From contig NZ_JAGGJW010000017.1 of the NCBI RefSeq assembly GCF_017873175.1, positions 62,001 to 126,000 on the forward strand: a DNA stretch of 64,000 bases. Direction: 5' to 3'. A program made the translations under genes and the position numbers. This DNA comes from Neorhizobium petrolearium (lineage in GTDB: Bacteria; Pseudomonadota; Alphaproteobacteria; Rhizobiales; Rhizobiaceae). Shown here piece after piece: positions 24,902 to 33,566 of this stretch. Within the stretch, counting starts at the first letter, position 1. The number at the start of each line of letters is the position of its first letter. The notes beneath the pieces were generated by a model that was not told the origin of the DNA, made no database searches, and saw only the letters and a list, made by a program, of their open reading frames with translations.

Positions 24902-25561
24902 TCATCCCGTTGCCTCAGCGTTTGCTGGGACGATACCGTCGTTCTCAGGCACAGCAGAGCCGGCTTCAGCCGCTGCCTTGGCCGCTTCAGCTTGTGCCTT
25001 GTTGTATTCGTCCAAAGCCTGCATGTACTCGCGAAAGCCTTCGATCTCGCCGTAAGCTCCGATCTCAATGATGCGGTCGATGAAGCGCGCATAAAGCCCG
25101 GGCTGAATTTTGCCTTGCCGTTGAAGGTACTCGACCGCGACGTTCGGGTTTATGAGCATCACGTAATGGAAATCTCCAGACGGTCCGTTCTTGCAGGCAA
25201 TAAACCAGAGGTCCCGCAACGCCTTCATGCGCTTGCGCCATGTGTCGACCGCTCGCTCTCCCGTGAAGCCGGCTTCAGCGGCAAAAGTGGCAGGGTTTTC
25301 GATCGTGACGAACGGGAAATCCGGAGCTCGTGCCCAAAGACCAAACAGAGTGTGGCCGGCAGGGCTGCCCTTCGTCTGTGAGTCGATGATCTGCATGGCG
25401 ATCGGCAGTGTCCTGGCGACAGTGGTGAAGCCGTCGTTGGTTTTGCGATGCCACAAAAAGGTCGCCGGTGTTCCAGGGAAGTGCAGCTCCAGCTGTTGCT
25501 GCGCCCGTTCCGCCATCTTCAGCCGTTTGACCGACGCCTGCCTGCCATTTGGCATTTCCAT
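24902..25561 (-). CDS. Hypothetical protein of mobile-element type
   Basis: About 219 residues, not firmly identified. The middle portion (TWRKRMKALRDLWFIACKNGPSGDFHYVMLINPNVAVEYL) resembles winged-helix-like segments in hypothetical proteins from plasmids and integrative elements. An alanine/glutamate-rich coiled tail follows (NKAQAEAAKAAAEAGS). Start options are GTG 25564, ATG 25561 and ATG 25555, with AAGGG just upstream. No function is proposed. The plus-strand small RNA candidate ends beside its stop. Confidence 0.55.
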   Translation of the reverse strand: MEMPNGRQASVKRLKMAERAQQQLELHFPGTPATFLWHRKTNDGFTTVARTLPIAMQIIDSQTKGSPAGHTLFGLWARAPDFPFVTIENPATFAAEAGFTGERAVDTWRKRMKALRDLWFIACKNGPSGDFHYVMLINPNVAVEYLQRQGKIQPGLYARFIDRIIEIGAYGEIEGFREYMQALDEYNKAQAEAAKAAAEAGSAVPENDGIVPANAEATG

Positions 25562-25907
25562 CACCCTTACTGTTCATCTCTTGGACTCACAATGTCCGAA
25601 CGGTCCGAGATCGGCAATGAGGGATTGCGCTCCTCAAATAGCGCTTTCTAAATAGGCCAGTCGGGCCTCCATGCGCCTGGGAATCGCTCAATTCGCGCGG
25701 CGAAATCCGATCAGTTGCGCGATTTGGCGCAAGGAAATTCGAAAAATACTGAAAAATCAGACGCTTGTATCCGCCTCGAGGTACTCCACGTATTCCCGTG
25801 CTGTCGTGATCCCGTCCTCCCGGTACTCCTGGGATTCTTAAAGGGCGCAAAACGGCCACTCGCTTGGCGTTGATCAGCATAAAAATGCAAGATCGATTGT
25901 CAGATCT
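25562..25907. other. Intergenic stretch without a recognised gene
   Basis: 346 bp between two hypothetical genes. The minus-strand frame 25587-25880 is open but its composition does not look like a real protein, and nothing was recognised. Confidence 0.35.
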
Positions 25908-26297
25908 TCAATCATTCCACTCGCTGCGCCGGCTCGGAGGCCGGGTATCTGCCGTTCGCCATGGTTTGCCTCCTCGCTCGCCGCGTCGCTTCTCTTTGCC
26001 GTCCTTGCCGACGGCTACGACTGTGACAGCATCGACATTCCGATACTTCTGGGTGCTGTCCCATTCCCAGTCGAAGCTGACGGTCTCTCCCTTGAAGACA
26101 AACTTGCCAGACCAGGCGGCTAGAAATGAATAATTTTCGCCACCAATCGTCAACACATGCTGATGCCAAGCCTTCTTGTTGCCACCACGGCTCGGTGGTC
26201 GCGACTTGTCTTTGAGATAGACGCCGTAGTTTTCGACTTCGGCTTTTTCAATTCTCACCCTGTTGTCCTTCCCCACGATCTGTCTGGCGGCGATCAT
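25908..26297 (-). CDS. Hypothetical protein coupled to the zinc-finger acetyltransferase
   Basis: 129 residues. The first 95 look like a compact alpha/beta or beta domain (RIEKAEVENYGVYLKDKS ... GENYSFLAAWSGKFVFKGETVSFDWEWD), followed by a basic tail. The start overlaps the stop of the upstream acetyltransferase gene (ATGA), so the two are co-translated. No family recognised. Confidence 0.55.
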   Translation of the reverse strand: MIAARQIVGKDNRVRIEKAEVENYGVYLKDKSRPPSRGGNKKAWHQHVLTIGGENYSFLAAWSGKFVFKGETVSFDWEWDSTQKYRNVDAVTVVAVGKDGKEKRRGERGGKPWRTADTRPPSRRSEWND

Positions 26298-26914
26298 CTT
26301 ATCAAATCGCCACGGCCTTGCTTGATCAAGAAGGCCTTCATGGCCTCAGATAGCGGAGGTTCGACGTCGAAATCCCCAAAGCGATGGCGAAACCGCTGCC
26401 ATTCCCGCCTCAGCGAGCCCGACCTGCGTGCATCCGGGCATAGCCAGATCCAATCGAGCCGCCATGGGCGGTCCGCATTCCCCAGCTGCGGCCGGAATGC
26501 GCAGGCCCCGATAATCCTGCCTATCCCGTCCGAAAACAGAAAGCCGATTGCGTCCGGATCGTCTTCGATGGACCACTGCAAGAAATCGTACCCGAACTCG
26601 CGTCGGAACAGCCGGGCGCGTTCGTAGACTTCCTTCCGCTTCCAGCCTGGCGCGTCGGCGCCGACCCAGCAAGCGTCAGTATCGCGGACCAGAGCATCGA
26701 TCAGCTTGCGATGCGGCTTGGGGTCGTTCACAACAGACCAACGACGATGGGCCCTGCGATGTTCGCGCTCGTCGGTCGGAGAGCCTTTCATATAGGTCAG
26801 GCCGCAGCCTGGGCATTCGACAGATTGAGTCGCGGGAGGTTTCCGGTACCTCGGCGCGTGGACGGAAAGCGACAGTGCCACGCCTGCGTCGTCTGTCCGA
26901 TATTCGATCCTATA
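26294..26914 (-). CDS. Eco1/ESCO-like C2H2 zinc finger plus acetyltransferase domain, 5' end cut by IS66
   Basis: The protein shows a zinc finger of the Eco1/ESCO type, VECPGCGLTYMKGSPTDEREHRRAH (C-x2-C...H-x3-H), followed by a GNAT-like region with RIIGACAFRP and DWIWLCPDARRSGSLRREW (acetyl-CoA loop position). This order is known from the cohesin acetyltransferases Eco1/ESCO and a scattered set of bacterial proteins. The left end of an IS66 element (GTAACCGG at 26916) abuts the coding sequence, so the native start is lost or displaced; the open frame now runs on into IS DNA to 27076. Coupled by ATGA to the 129-residue gene. Confidence 0.6.
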   Translation of the reverse strand, partial: YRIEYRTDDAGVALSLSVHAPRYRKPPATQSVECPGCGLTYMKGSPTDEREHRRAHRRWSVVNDPKPHRKLIDALVRDTDACWVGADAPGWKRKEVYERARLFRREFGYDFLQWSIEDDPDAIGFLFSDGIGRIIGACAFRPQLGNADRPWRLDWIWLCPDARRSGSLRREWQRFRHRFGDFDVEPPLSEAMKAFLIKQGRGDLIR

Positions 26915-26999
26915 GGTAACCGGTGTCCTGCCCCCACATTGGCAGCCGCCGCCTGATCTGTGATCGACATTCCATGGATGAGCGAGAAGGAGTTTCTCC

Positions 27000-27389
27000 A
27001 TGGAGCATACGTTGGAGGTTCTCACAACGCGGCGGAGCAGGCGTGAGGCGCATCGCCAATGGCCTGATGAGGTCAAGGCACGGATAGTGTCCGAGAGCTT
27101 ACGTCCGGGCGTAACGGTTAATGAAGTCGCGCGGCGCTACGGGCTGAAGGCCAATCACTTGTCTTCCTGGCGCACGCTGGCGCGGCAAGGCAAGTTGGTG
27201 TTGCCAGAGCCGGAAGACGCGGTCGAGTTTGCGGCAATGGTAATCGACACGCCATTGCCGGAGCCGCCGACGGTAAAGGCTGCCACGCGCCCCGAGATTG
27301 TCATAGGTCCCGTCACCATTCGTCTGGAGGAAGGAGCGTCTGCGTCCCGGATCGCGGCCGTCGCTCGCGCCTTGGCGGTGGCAACATGA
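27000..27389 (+). CDS. tnpA: IS66 accessory protein TnpA (OrfA, HTH)
   Basis: 129 residues with an N-terminal helix-turn-helix (EVKARIVSESLRPGVTVNEVARRYGLKANHLSSWR) of the IS66 Orf1/IS3-OrfA type. The stop overlaps the tnpB start (ATGA). Required for IS66 transposition together with TnpB and TnpC. Confidence 0.88.
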   Translation: MEHTLEVLTTRRSRREAHRQWPDEVKARIVSESLRPGVTVNEVARRYGLKANHLSSWRTLARQGKLVLPEPEDAVEFAAMVIDTPLPEPPTVKAATRPEIVIGPVTIRLEEGASASRIAAVARALAVAT

Positions 27390-27739
27390 TCTTTCCCTCG
27401 AACCGCGTGCGGATCATGGTGGCGACCAAACCCGTGGATTTCCGCAAGGGACATGACGGGTTGGCGGCGCTGGTAAAGAACGAGCTGCACAAGGACCCGT
27501 TCACCGGAACGGTCTTTGTATTCCGCTCACGCAAGGCGGACCGTTTGAAGCTGATCTACTGGGATGGCTCCGGGATCGTCATGGCCTACAAAAGGCTGGA
27601 AGAGCACACCTTCACTTGGCCAGGCATCAAGGATGGATTGATGACTCTCACTCACGCCCAGTTCGAAGCTTTGTTCGCAGGCCTCGATTGGCGGCGGGTT
27701 CATGCCGTCCAGACTAGAGCGCCGGAAGTCATCGAATAG
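27386..27739 (+). CDS. tnpB: IS66 accessory protein TnpB (Orf2)
   Basis: 117 residues matching the IS66 Orf2-like family: MVATKPVDFRKGHDGLAALV, FRSRKADRLKLIYWDGSG and the FTWP segment are diagnostic. Full length. Its molecular role is not known for the family. Confidence 0.9.
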   Translation: MIFPSNRVRIMVATKPVDFRKGHDGLAALVKNELHKDPFTGTVFVFRSRKADRLKLIYWDGSGIVMAYKRLEEHTFTWPGIKDGLMTLTHAQFEALFAGLDWRRVHAVQTRAPEVIE

Positions 27740-27808
27740 CTGCGGCACGATGACTCAGCACCGCAAATTGCAGAGGCAAATCGGCTCCGGATTTGATAGC
27801 TTCCGGCT

Positions 27809-28468
27809 ATGCTTGATGCCGCAGACCTTCCCGATGATGTTGCCGCCCTGAAGGCGATGCTGATCGCGGCGCAGGCCCGGGAGATGGCCAGGGACGTCGC
27901 GATAGCCAGCAAAGACGAGCATATCGCCCGCAAAGATGAGCGCATCGAGCGGCTTGAGAAGCTGGTCGCAGCGTTCAAGCAGGCAGCCTTCGGACGCAAA
28001 TCCGAGAAGACCAATCCTGACCAATTCGACCTGGCGCTCGAAGACCTGGAAACGGCCATGGCCGTGATCCATGCCGAGGATGAGGCGGACACTCCTGCAG
28101 GAAACAGGATTGCCAAGCCACGCGCGATCAATCGCGGCTCCCTTCCAAAGCATCTTCCGCGTCTCGAAGAGGTGATCGAACCGGACAGCCTAATCTGCGC
28201 CTGCGGCGGTTGCCTGCATTACATTGGCGAGGATGTCTCCGAACGGCTGGACGTGGTCCCCGCCCAGTTCCGCGTCCTCGTCACCCGTCGCCCCAAATAT
28301 GCCTGTCGTGCCTGCACTGACGGTGTCGTTCAAGCTCCGGCACCAGCACGGCTGATCCAGGCTGGGCTGCCGACGGAAGCGACCGTCGCCCATGTGCTGG
28401 TCTCCAAGTATGCCGATCACCTTCCGCTTTACCGTCAGGCCCAGATTATGATGTCGCTTGGCAGATAA
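27809..28468 (+). pseudogene. tnpC: IS66 transposase TnpC, C-terminally truncated
   Basis: 219 residues of TnpC: leucine-zipper-like N-terminus, FGRKSEK motif, CACGGCLHYIGEDVSERLDVVPAQFRV zinc-binding region, and YADHLPLYRQAQIM. The DDE catalytic domain is absent (full TnpC is over 500 residues). The frame ends at a TAA created at the junction with the repeat cluster. Confidence 0.88.
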
Positions 28469-28741
28469 ACGTGAGAATGCGGCTGTTTCGGCCAGGTTTG
28501 GCATTTAAAGGTGAGAATCCGAGCGACCGGATTCTCACATTAACTGCAATCGCGTCAACACGAACGCCCTGTATTCTTTGAATTTAATGCGCCGTCGTGG
28601 GTAAATTCTACGCCGTTACGCTGCTGCGCCCGGTTCTCACATTAAATGCCAAAGACCCATCTTGAATCTCAATTTAACTGTACATTCTCAAACTATGTGT
28701 ACAGCTAACCTTCTGAAATCGTTGACAGGCGATTCTCACGA
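28469..28741. repeat. Cluster of TTCTCAC-ATTAACTGC repeats
   Basis: At least five copies of a degenerate 17-19-bp motif: inverted at 28500-28518 (GGCATTTAAAGGTGAGAAT), direct at 28531-28547, 28634-28650, 28665-28681 and 28732-28750. The first two form an inverted pair. An 80-bp unit (28470-28549) recurs in altered form at 35506-35584. No gene in this stretch. It looks like a multi-site end of an unidentified mobile element. Confidence 0.6.
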
Positions 28742-29653
28742 TTAACTGCAAAGCGACACTGGCAGTTTGGCCGAGGCAAGGGAGAGAGTCTCGTCGAACT
28801 CTTCGACCGATTTCGCGCCGAAGACCACGCTCGAAACCGCCGGATGACGCGCTGGAAACTGAAGCGCTGCAGCGGCAAGCGGCACATCGTGCTTTCTGCA
28901 GATTTCTTCAAGCGCCTCGACCTGCCGGAGCACTGGCGGCGTCGCCGGCCGCATGTCGTAGAACGCGTTCTCTCTTGCGCCGGTGGCGAGAATTCCAGAG
29001 TTGAACGGCGATGCTGCGATCCAGGCGATGTCATTTGCCTGACAAAACGAGAGCAGTGGCTGGCTCGCGACACGCAGAAGCGAGTACTCACCTGCCGGCA
29101 TCACCACGTCGAGTTCGACGCTCTCCGCGAGTTCGAGGCAGGCGCGCCAATCCATCGCGGCAACACCGATCGCACCGACAACTCCTTCGTCCTTGAGCCG
29201 CCTCAATTCCGGATATGCGCCAGTTCGCGCAGCCTTGACGAGATCATCATAATCCGCACCGCAGATCCGATGATCCAGATCATGAATGAAAACGGCGTCG
29301 AGACGCTCGACACCCAACCGTGCCAAGCTCCGTTCCACCGATCGCCGCGTCGTGTCGGCCGAGTAATCGAAGAAGCTGTTCTTGTTTTGCGGATCAATGC
29401 TCGAACCGGTGTGGTTTTGGTATCGCCCGAGCTTCGTGGTCACGCGGAGCTCGTTACGCGAAAAGCCTTTGAGGGCGTCGCCCAGTCTTCGCTCGCTCTC
29501 ACCGCCGAGATAAAAGGCTGACGTGTCGAAATACCGGATCCCGGCTGCCCAGGCTGCGCGAACAGTCTCGATAAAGGCGGTTTCACCCCCAGCGTTCGCC
29601 AAGCTTCCGGCACCAATACCCAGCGTCGGGAAAATCACAGGCGCATTCATCAA
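28742..29653 (-). CDS. Aldo/keto reductase (L-fucose/pyridoxal dehydrogenase-like), C-terminus altered
   Basis: 303 residues, TIM-barrel AKR: FPTLGIGAGSLAN, YFDTSAFYLGGESERRLGDAL (catalytic Asp/Tyr region), TKLGR, and a C-terminal NADP-binding SSVVFGAKSVEEFDE. It resembles the D-threo-aldose/L-fucose or pyridoxal 4-dehydrogenase subgroup, usually about 330 residues. The reading frame ends inside a copy of the repeat motif (TGCAGTTAAT), so the natural C-terminus has been replaced. The start overlaps the stop of the isomerase gene (ATGA). Probably oxidises or reduces a sugar aldehyde. Confidence 0.75.
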   Translation of the reverse strand: MMNAPVIFPTLGIGAGSLANAGGETAFIETVRAAWAAGIRYFDTSAFYLGGESERRLGDALKGFSRNELRVTTKLGRYQNHTGSSIDPQNKNSFFDYSADTTRRSVERSLARLGVERLDAVFIHDLDHRICGADYDDLVKAARTGAYPELRRLKDEGVVGAIGVAAMDWRACLELAESVELDVVMPAGEYSLLRVASQPLLSFCQANDIAWIAASPFNSGILATGARENAFYDMRPATPPVLRQVEALEEICRKHDVPLAAAALQFPARHPAVSSVVFGAKSVEEFDETLSLASAKLPVSLCS

Positions 29654-30474
29654 ACCGGTCTCCTCTTGATATCGGACACTTCAAGAAACTTACGCAACGC
29701 CGCGCCGGCGACCTGGCCCTGCTCGCGAAAATCAAGTCCGCGCAGGGTCCTGCTGGGAGCTTCGACGCTCAGCGGCATCCCGGCCGGGAGCGCGTCGACC
29801 AGCGCGGCGAGAGGAAATTCTCCTTGTCCGGGCAGCAGTCGGTTTTCCCTGGCCTCGGTTCGCCGGTCCTCGAGCGACGCCGGCGCCACGATAGGACCGT
29901 CGCATATCTGCATGTAGGCGAAGAGCGCCGGATCATATGCGGAAATGTCTGCCGGCGCGGCGCCGGAGCGAAAGAACTGCAGGGCGTCAATCAGCAGTCG
30001 GCCATTCGGAGCACCGACATCGGTCACCACAGCCGCCGCCTTGTCGAGCGAACCAACACTGCAATAGGTGATGAATTCGAGTGCTACGATCAGGTTCAGC
30101 GGCTCGGCCATCGCGCAGATCGCCGCGAAATTCGCCCGGAGCCTGGCCGCGTCGTTATCGTTGCCGACGACGAGCACGTGGCTCGCGCCAAGTCGGGCGC
30201 CAGCTTCGAGCGCCGGCCTGAGTCGGGGCACCTCTGTGTCGGGGCTTATCCAGATCGCTTCTATGTCGAGGAGCTTGACGCCGGTCTCGCGAAGTTTGTT
30301 TTCGATGGCTCCGATGCCGCCCGGCTCGTTAAGGACGTCGACCAAGGGATCGCCCGGTCTTGGAGCGACCAGGCGGATGCCGCAATGGCTGAACCCGCCT
30401 GCGGCCGCCGCCTCGATGAGGTCTCGCGGATGGGCGTAGATCATCGTTAGGTGATGAAGAGAGTGGATGGTCAC
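29650..30474 (-). CDS. Sugar phosphate isomerase/epimerase-like TIM-barrel protein
   Basis: 274 residues of the xylose-isomerase-like TIM-barrel superfamily (AP_endonuc_2 fold). EAIWISPDTE, LNLIVALEFITY, RLLIDALQFFRSG and CDGP carry the metal-ligand Glu/Asp pattern, with a late SVEAPS Glu. Substrate unknown. Coupled by ATGA overlap to the aldo/keto reductase, and downstream of a broken LysR gene on the same strand. A small carbohydrate-oxidation module is likely. Confidence 0.75.
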   Translation of the reverse strand: MTIHSLHHLTMIYAHPRDLIEAAAAGGFSHCGIRLVAPRPGDPLVDVLNEPGGIGAIENKLRETGVKLLDIEAIWISPDTEVPRLRPALEAGARLGASHVLVVGNDNDAARLRANFAAICAMAEPLNLIVALEFITYCSVGSLDKAAAVVTDVGAPNGRLLIDALQFFRSGAAPADISAYDPALFAYMQICDGPIVAPASLEDRRTEARENRLLPGQGEFPLAALVDALPAGMPLSVEAPSRTLRGLDFREQGQVAGAALRKFLEVSDIKRRPV

Positions 30475-30646
30475 CGATATACGTTCCGATGTTCGACGAA
30501 AGGCGCTCAGGAAGAGCAGTTTGGCTGGATTGGCTGCAACTCCTTAGTTTCATATGTAGAACGAATTCACAAGTGCGTTTTCTTGGTTGCTGCATTTTGG
30601 CAGGTCAAATTCGAACCGAGCCGCCGACATGCGCAGAGTGGTTGGA

Positions 30647-31028
30647 TCAACGTAGCTCGGACAATAGCAGTTCACGAAATCTCTGGCCTGCCAGACTGAT
30701 CGTCCCGAGCGGTGTGACCAGCGCCAAAGTCAGAGGCGCCAGGGTTGGGAACCCGTCTTTTGGCTCCAATGCTCTGAGCTGACTCGGTGGGCTTGCCGTA
30801 TCGAAGACGGGCAAGGCTGTCACGGCGTGACCTCCGCGGACGGCAGCTTCAATCGTCAGGGAAGAATCGGTGACCAGGACCGGCTCCCACTTTAGCCCCT
30901 TCTGGTCGAGCGCCTGGGTCATTTGCGACGCAATCGGTCCGTCAAGGCTCTGCATCACCAACGGGACGGGTGTGTGTTGGGACGGATCGGCGTCTTGGCC
31001 CGTGTACCATTTCACTTCGATGTCGCGG
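30647..31028 (-). pseudogene. LysR-type regulator, C-terminal fragment cut by IS1595
   Basis: About 120 residues from the LysR effector-binding domain: VKWYTGQDADPSQHTPVPLVM, VTDSSLTIEAAVRGGHAVTALPVF. The HTH half is absent and the coding stops at the IS1595 left end. No continuation was found on the other side of the element, so a deletion accompanied the insertion. It probably once regulated the downstream isomerase/reductase pair. Confidence 0.75.
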
Positions 31029-32290
31029 ATGGGGCCAGAACAAGAGCAGTGCGATATCGTACGCGGCCTTTATCAACCAAAGACAGCAATATCCTTGTGA
31101 TACACCGCTTTCCGTGCGATTCTGCGGTCCGCTCCGGAGGTGACGATTATGTCTGAAATGATAGTGGCAACGCTTTCCAATATTCGAACAGTTGAAGACA
31201 TGATTGCCGCATTCCGAAACGAAGAGCATTGCCGTCGTTTGCTGGAGAGCATGGTGTGGCCGAATGGCAGGATCTGTCCGGCCTGTGGTTACAAACACTC
31301 GATCGCGATAGCTGGCCGAGACGTAGGCAAGCGCCGTGCGCGTCCCGGTCTCTATCAATGCTCCAGCAGTGATTGCCGTTTCCAATTCACGGTGACAACG
31401 CACACACCTCTGCATGCCACGAAACTTCCCTTGCGCACATGGCTCAAGGCGATGTGGCTGTTGCTGCAATCGGACAAAGGCTTGTCCTCGATCCGTCTCG
31501 CCGAGACACTCGGGGTGAGCCAACCGACCGCCTGGCGGATCGGTCATGCGCTCCGCCTCATGGTGGCGCGCGAGCACATGCTCGATGGCACGGTGGAAGT
31601 CGACCATTTCTATCTTGGTGGAAGGCCAAGAAAGCAACCTGATGGGCCGCCACCGGGGCGAGGCCGCCAGGGGCAGGCAAAAACGGAAAAGACGCCGGTC
31701 GTGGGAATCGTGCAGCGACCGGCAGACGTCACTCCCGGATCAAAAGCGGGTGATGCCCGCGCCGCTGTCGTGACCGGCCTTTCATTGCGTGCTGCCGTGA
31801 ACGCAATGACAACACAAGTTGAGCTGCATGCGCACTTGATGAGTGACGAGGCTAAGGCGTTCGTGGCTGTAGGCGAAAGCTTTGCCGCACATGAGACGGT
31901 CAACCACTCCAGTCGCGAATATGTCCGGGATTCCGTCCACGTCAATTCAGTCGAAGGGTTCAACGCTCGAGTTCGCCGAACCATCGCAGGTGTTTTTCAT
32001 CACATCAGCCCAGAACTTGCAGACCTTTATTTTCATGAAATCGGCTTCCGTTGGTCCCAGCGTATTGTCACCGGTCAAGCCGTGCGAAAGAGCAGAAGCG
32101 GCAAGGAAAGCATGAAAACCCTTTGGTCACGGGTGCCGCCGGCGCTGCAGTTACTCCAGGTGTTCCGTGCTGCCACTGGCCGCCAAATGCGCCGAAGCCA
32201 CCACGGCGGCATCACTATCAAATCCGCCGTGGCTGTCTTTGGTTGATAAAGGCCGCGTACGATTTCGGACTGCTCTTGTTCTGACCCCAT
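31029..32290 (+). mobile_element. IS1595-family element, complete with long terminal inverted repeats
   Basis: Ends match over about 56 bp as inverted repeats. The left starts ATGGGGCCAGAACAAGAGCA at 31029; the right is the complement of a sequence ending at 32290, with the TATCAACCAAAGACAG inner part identical. It contains one intact transposase. Flanking 8-mers do not match, so no target duplication remains, consistent with a rearrangement after insertion. Confidence 0.85.
31149..32246 (+). CDS. IS1595 (ISXO2-like) transposase
   Basis: 365 residues. The N-terminal zinc ribbon CPACGYKHS...YQCSSSDCRFQF is followed by a DDE-type domain with GTVEVDHFYLGGRPRK (first Asp) and NSVEGFNARVRRTIAGVFHHIS near the end. 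GGAGG at 31136-31140 precedes the ATG at 31149; a GTG at 31140 is too close to it. Appears intact and potentially active. Confidence 0.9.
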   Translation: MSEMIVATLSNIRTVEDMIAAFRNEEHCRRLLESMVWPNGRICPACGYKHSIAIAGRDVGKRRARPGLYQCSSSDCRFQFTVTTHTPLHATKLPLRTWLKAMWLLLQSDKGLSSIRLAETLGVSQPTAWRIGHALRLMVAREHMLDGTVEVDHFYLGGRPRKQPDGPPPGRGRQGQAKTEKTPVVGIVQRPADVTPGSKAGDARAAVVTGLSLRAAVNAMTTQVELHAHLMSDEAKAFVAVGESFAAHETVNHSSREYVRDSVHVNSVEGFNARVRRTIAGVFHHISPELADLYFHEIGFRWSQRIVTGQAVRKSRSGKESMKTLWSRVPPALQLLQVFRAATGRQMRRSHHGGITIKSAVAVFG

Positions 32291-32457
32291 ACTGCGCAGG
32301 AAGATTTGCGTGGCCGAATGATTTGATCGGTTCCGCTGCCAAAAAGTCCCTCACACACAAGCGCGGGCGCGGTGCGTTGACGTTTGCAGCTGTCATCGCA
32401 CCGTCAACCTGATCCCGCTCCGCGTCTCATCCTGGTCGCCGCGCTGCAGGCAAACCC

Positions 32458-32562
32458 TTAGGTCAAAAGGGCGCGGATAATGAGGCCGACGATTGCGACC
32501 GTGCTAACACCCGCCAGCCACAGAGCGACGAACCATGCGGTCTTGCGGATAGTGTCGTTCAT
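32458..32562 (-). CDS. Small single-pass subunit of cytochrome bd oxidase (DUF2474/CydX-like)
   Basis: 34 residues: a short polar N-terminus (MNDTIRKTAWF) then one membrane helix (FVALWLAGVSTVAIVGLIIRALL). The start overlaps the cydB stop (TGATG), so it is translationally coupled. Position, size and topology match the DUF2474/CydX-type proteins that stabilise bd oxidases. It is too short for most gene finders. Confidence 0.75.
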   Translation of the reverse strand: MNDTIRKTAWFVALWLAGVSTVAIVGLIIRALLT

Positions 32563-33566
32563 CAGTGGTATCCCTCCTCGGGGTCAATTTTGCCGCGGAA
32601 GACCCAATAGGCGTAAGCCGTGTAAGCCAGGATCATCGGCACGAGAATGACCGCGCCGACGAGCAGGAACTTCAGCGAGCTTTCCGGTGCCGCGGCCTCC
32701 TTGATCGTGAGCACGCCGGGGATCATGTACGGATAGAAGCTGACCCCGAGGCCTGCGAAACTCAAAACGAAGAGACCGAGCGCTGCCAGGAAGGGCTGCA
32801 CGTGCTTGTCATGGGTGAGCCCATGCCAGAGCACAAATGCGCAAAGTGCCAGCAGCAACGGCACGAAGGACGAGAAGAAGGCCGTCGGCCACCCGAACCA
32901 GCGCTCGAAGTACATCTCGTTGATGAACGGCGTCCAGAGCGACACGACGCCGATCAGCGCCAGAAGCGCGAGGCTGAGGGGCCGCGCCAAATTGGCAGAG
33001 CGCGCCTGGATGTCGCCGCTTGTCTTCAGATTGAGCCAGGTGACGCCAAGCAGCGCATAGCCCACAAGGACGGCTACTCCGGTCAGGATCGAGAACGGAG
33101 TGAGCCAGTCCCACCAGCCGCCGGCATATTGCCGGCCCTCGACGGCGATGCCTTGGACGAGCGCTCCCAGAGCTATCCCCTGCATGAGGGCTGCGACAGA
33201 TGATCCGATCCAGAAGCCGAAGTCCCACAGGTGGGACTCGTGGTGGGTGCGCCAACGGAACTCGAAGGCGACTCCCCGGAAGATCAAGCTGACCAGCATC
33301 AGGATGATCGGCATGTAAAGCGCTGGAAGAATGATGGCATAGGCAAGCGGAAACACGGCCATGAGACCGCCACCGCCGAGCACCAGCCACGTCTCGTTGC
33401 CGTCCCAGACCGGCGCGATGGAGTTCGTCATCACGTCTCTATCGCGCCGGCTGCTGAAGAACGGGAAGACGATGCCAATTCCGAGATCGAAGCCGTCGAG
33501 GACGACATAGGCAAGGACGGCAAAAGCGATGATGCCCGCCCAGACGAAAGAGAGGTCAATGGCCAT
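32562..33566 (-). CDS. cydB: Cytochrome bd-type quinol oxidase subunit II
   Basis: 334 residues with about eight or nine membrane helices. VWAGIIAFAVLAYVVLDGFDLGIG at the N-terminus and APVWDGNETWLVLGGGGLMAVFPLAYA are CydB signatures. GGAGGACATC precedes the ATG at 33566. The open frame extends to 33638 inside cydA but without a start context. It overlaps the cydA stop by 11 bases. It forms the membrane oxidase with CydA that reduces O2 at low tension. Confidence 0.92.
   Translation of the reverse strand: MAIDLSFVWAGIIAFAVLAYVVLDGFDLGIGIVFPFFSSRRDRDVMTNSIAPVWDGNETWLVLGGGGLMAVFPLAYAIILPALYMPIILMLVSLIFRGVAFEFRWRTHHESHLWDFGFWIGSSVAALMQGIALGALVQGIAVEGRQYAGGWWDWLTPFSILTGVAVLVGYALLGVTWLNLKTSGDIQARSANLARPLSLALLALIGVVSLWTPFINEMYFERWFGWPTAFFSSFVPLLLALCAFVLWHGLTHDKHVQPFLAALGLFVLSFAGLGVSFYPYMIPGVLTIKEAAAPESSLKFLLVGAVILVPMILAYTAYAYWVFRGKIDPEEGYH

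Larger units (their letters stand above)
26916..28468 (+). mobile_element. IS66-family element, 3' truncated
   Basis: It begins with GTAACCGGTGTCCTGCCCCC at 26916 (IS66 ends start GTAA) and contains tnpA, tnpB and the first 219 codons of tnpC. The rest of tnpC and the right end are missing; sequence switches to the repeat cluster at about 28469. The element cannot transpose alone. Confidence 0.75.
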
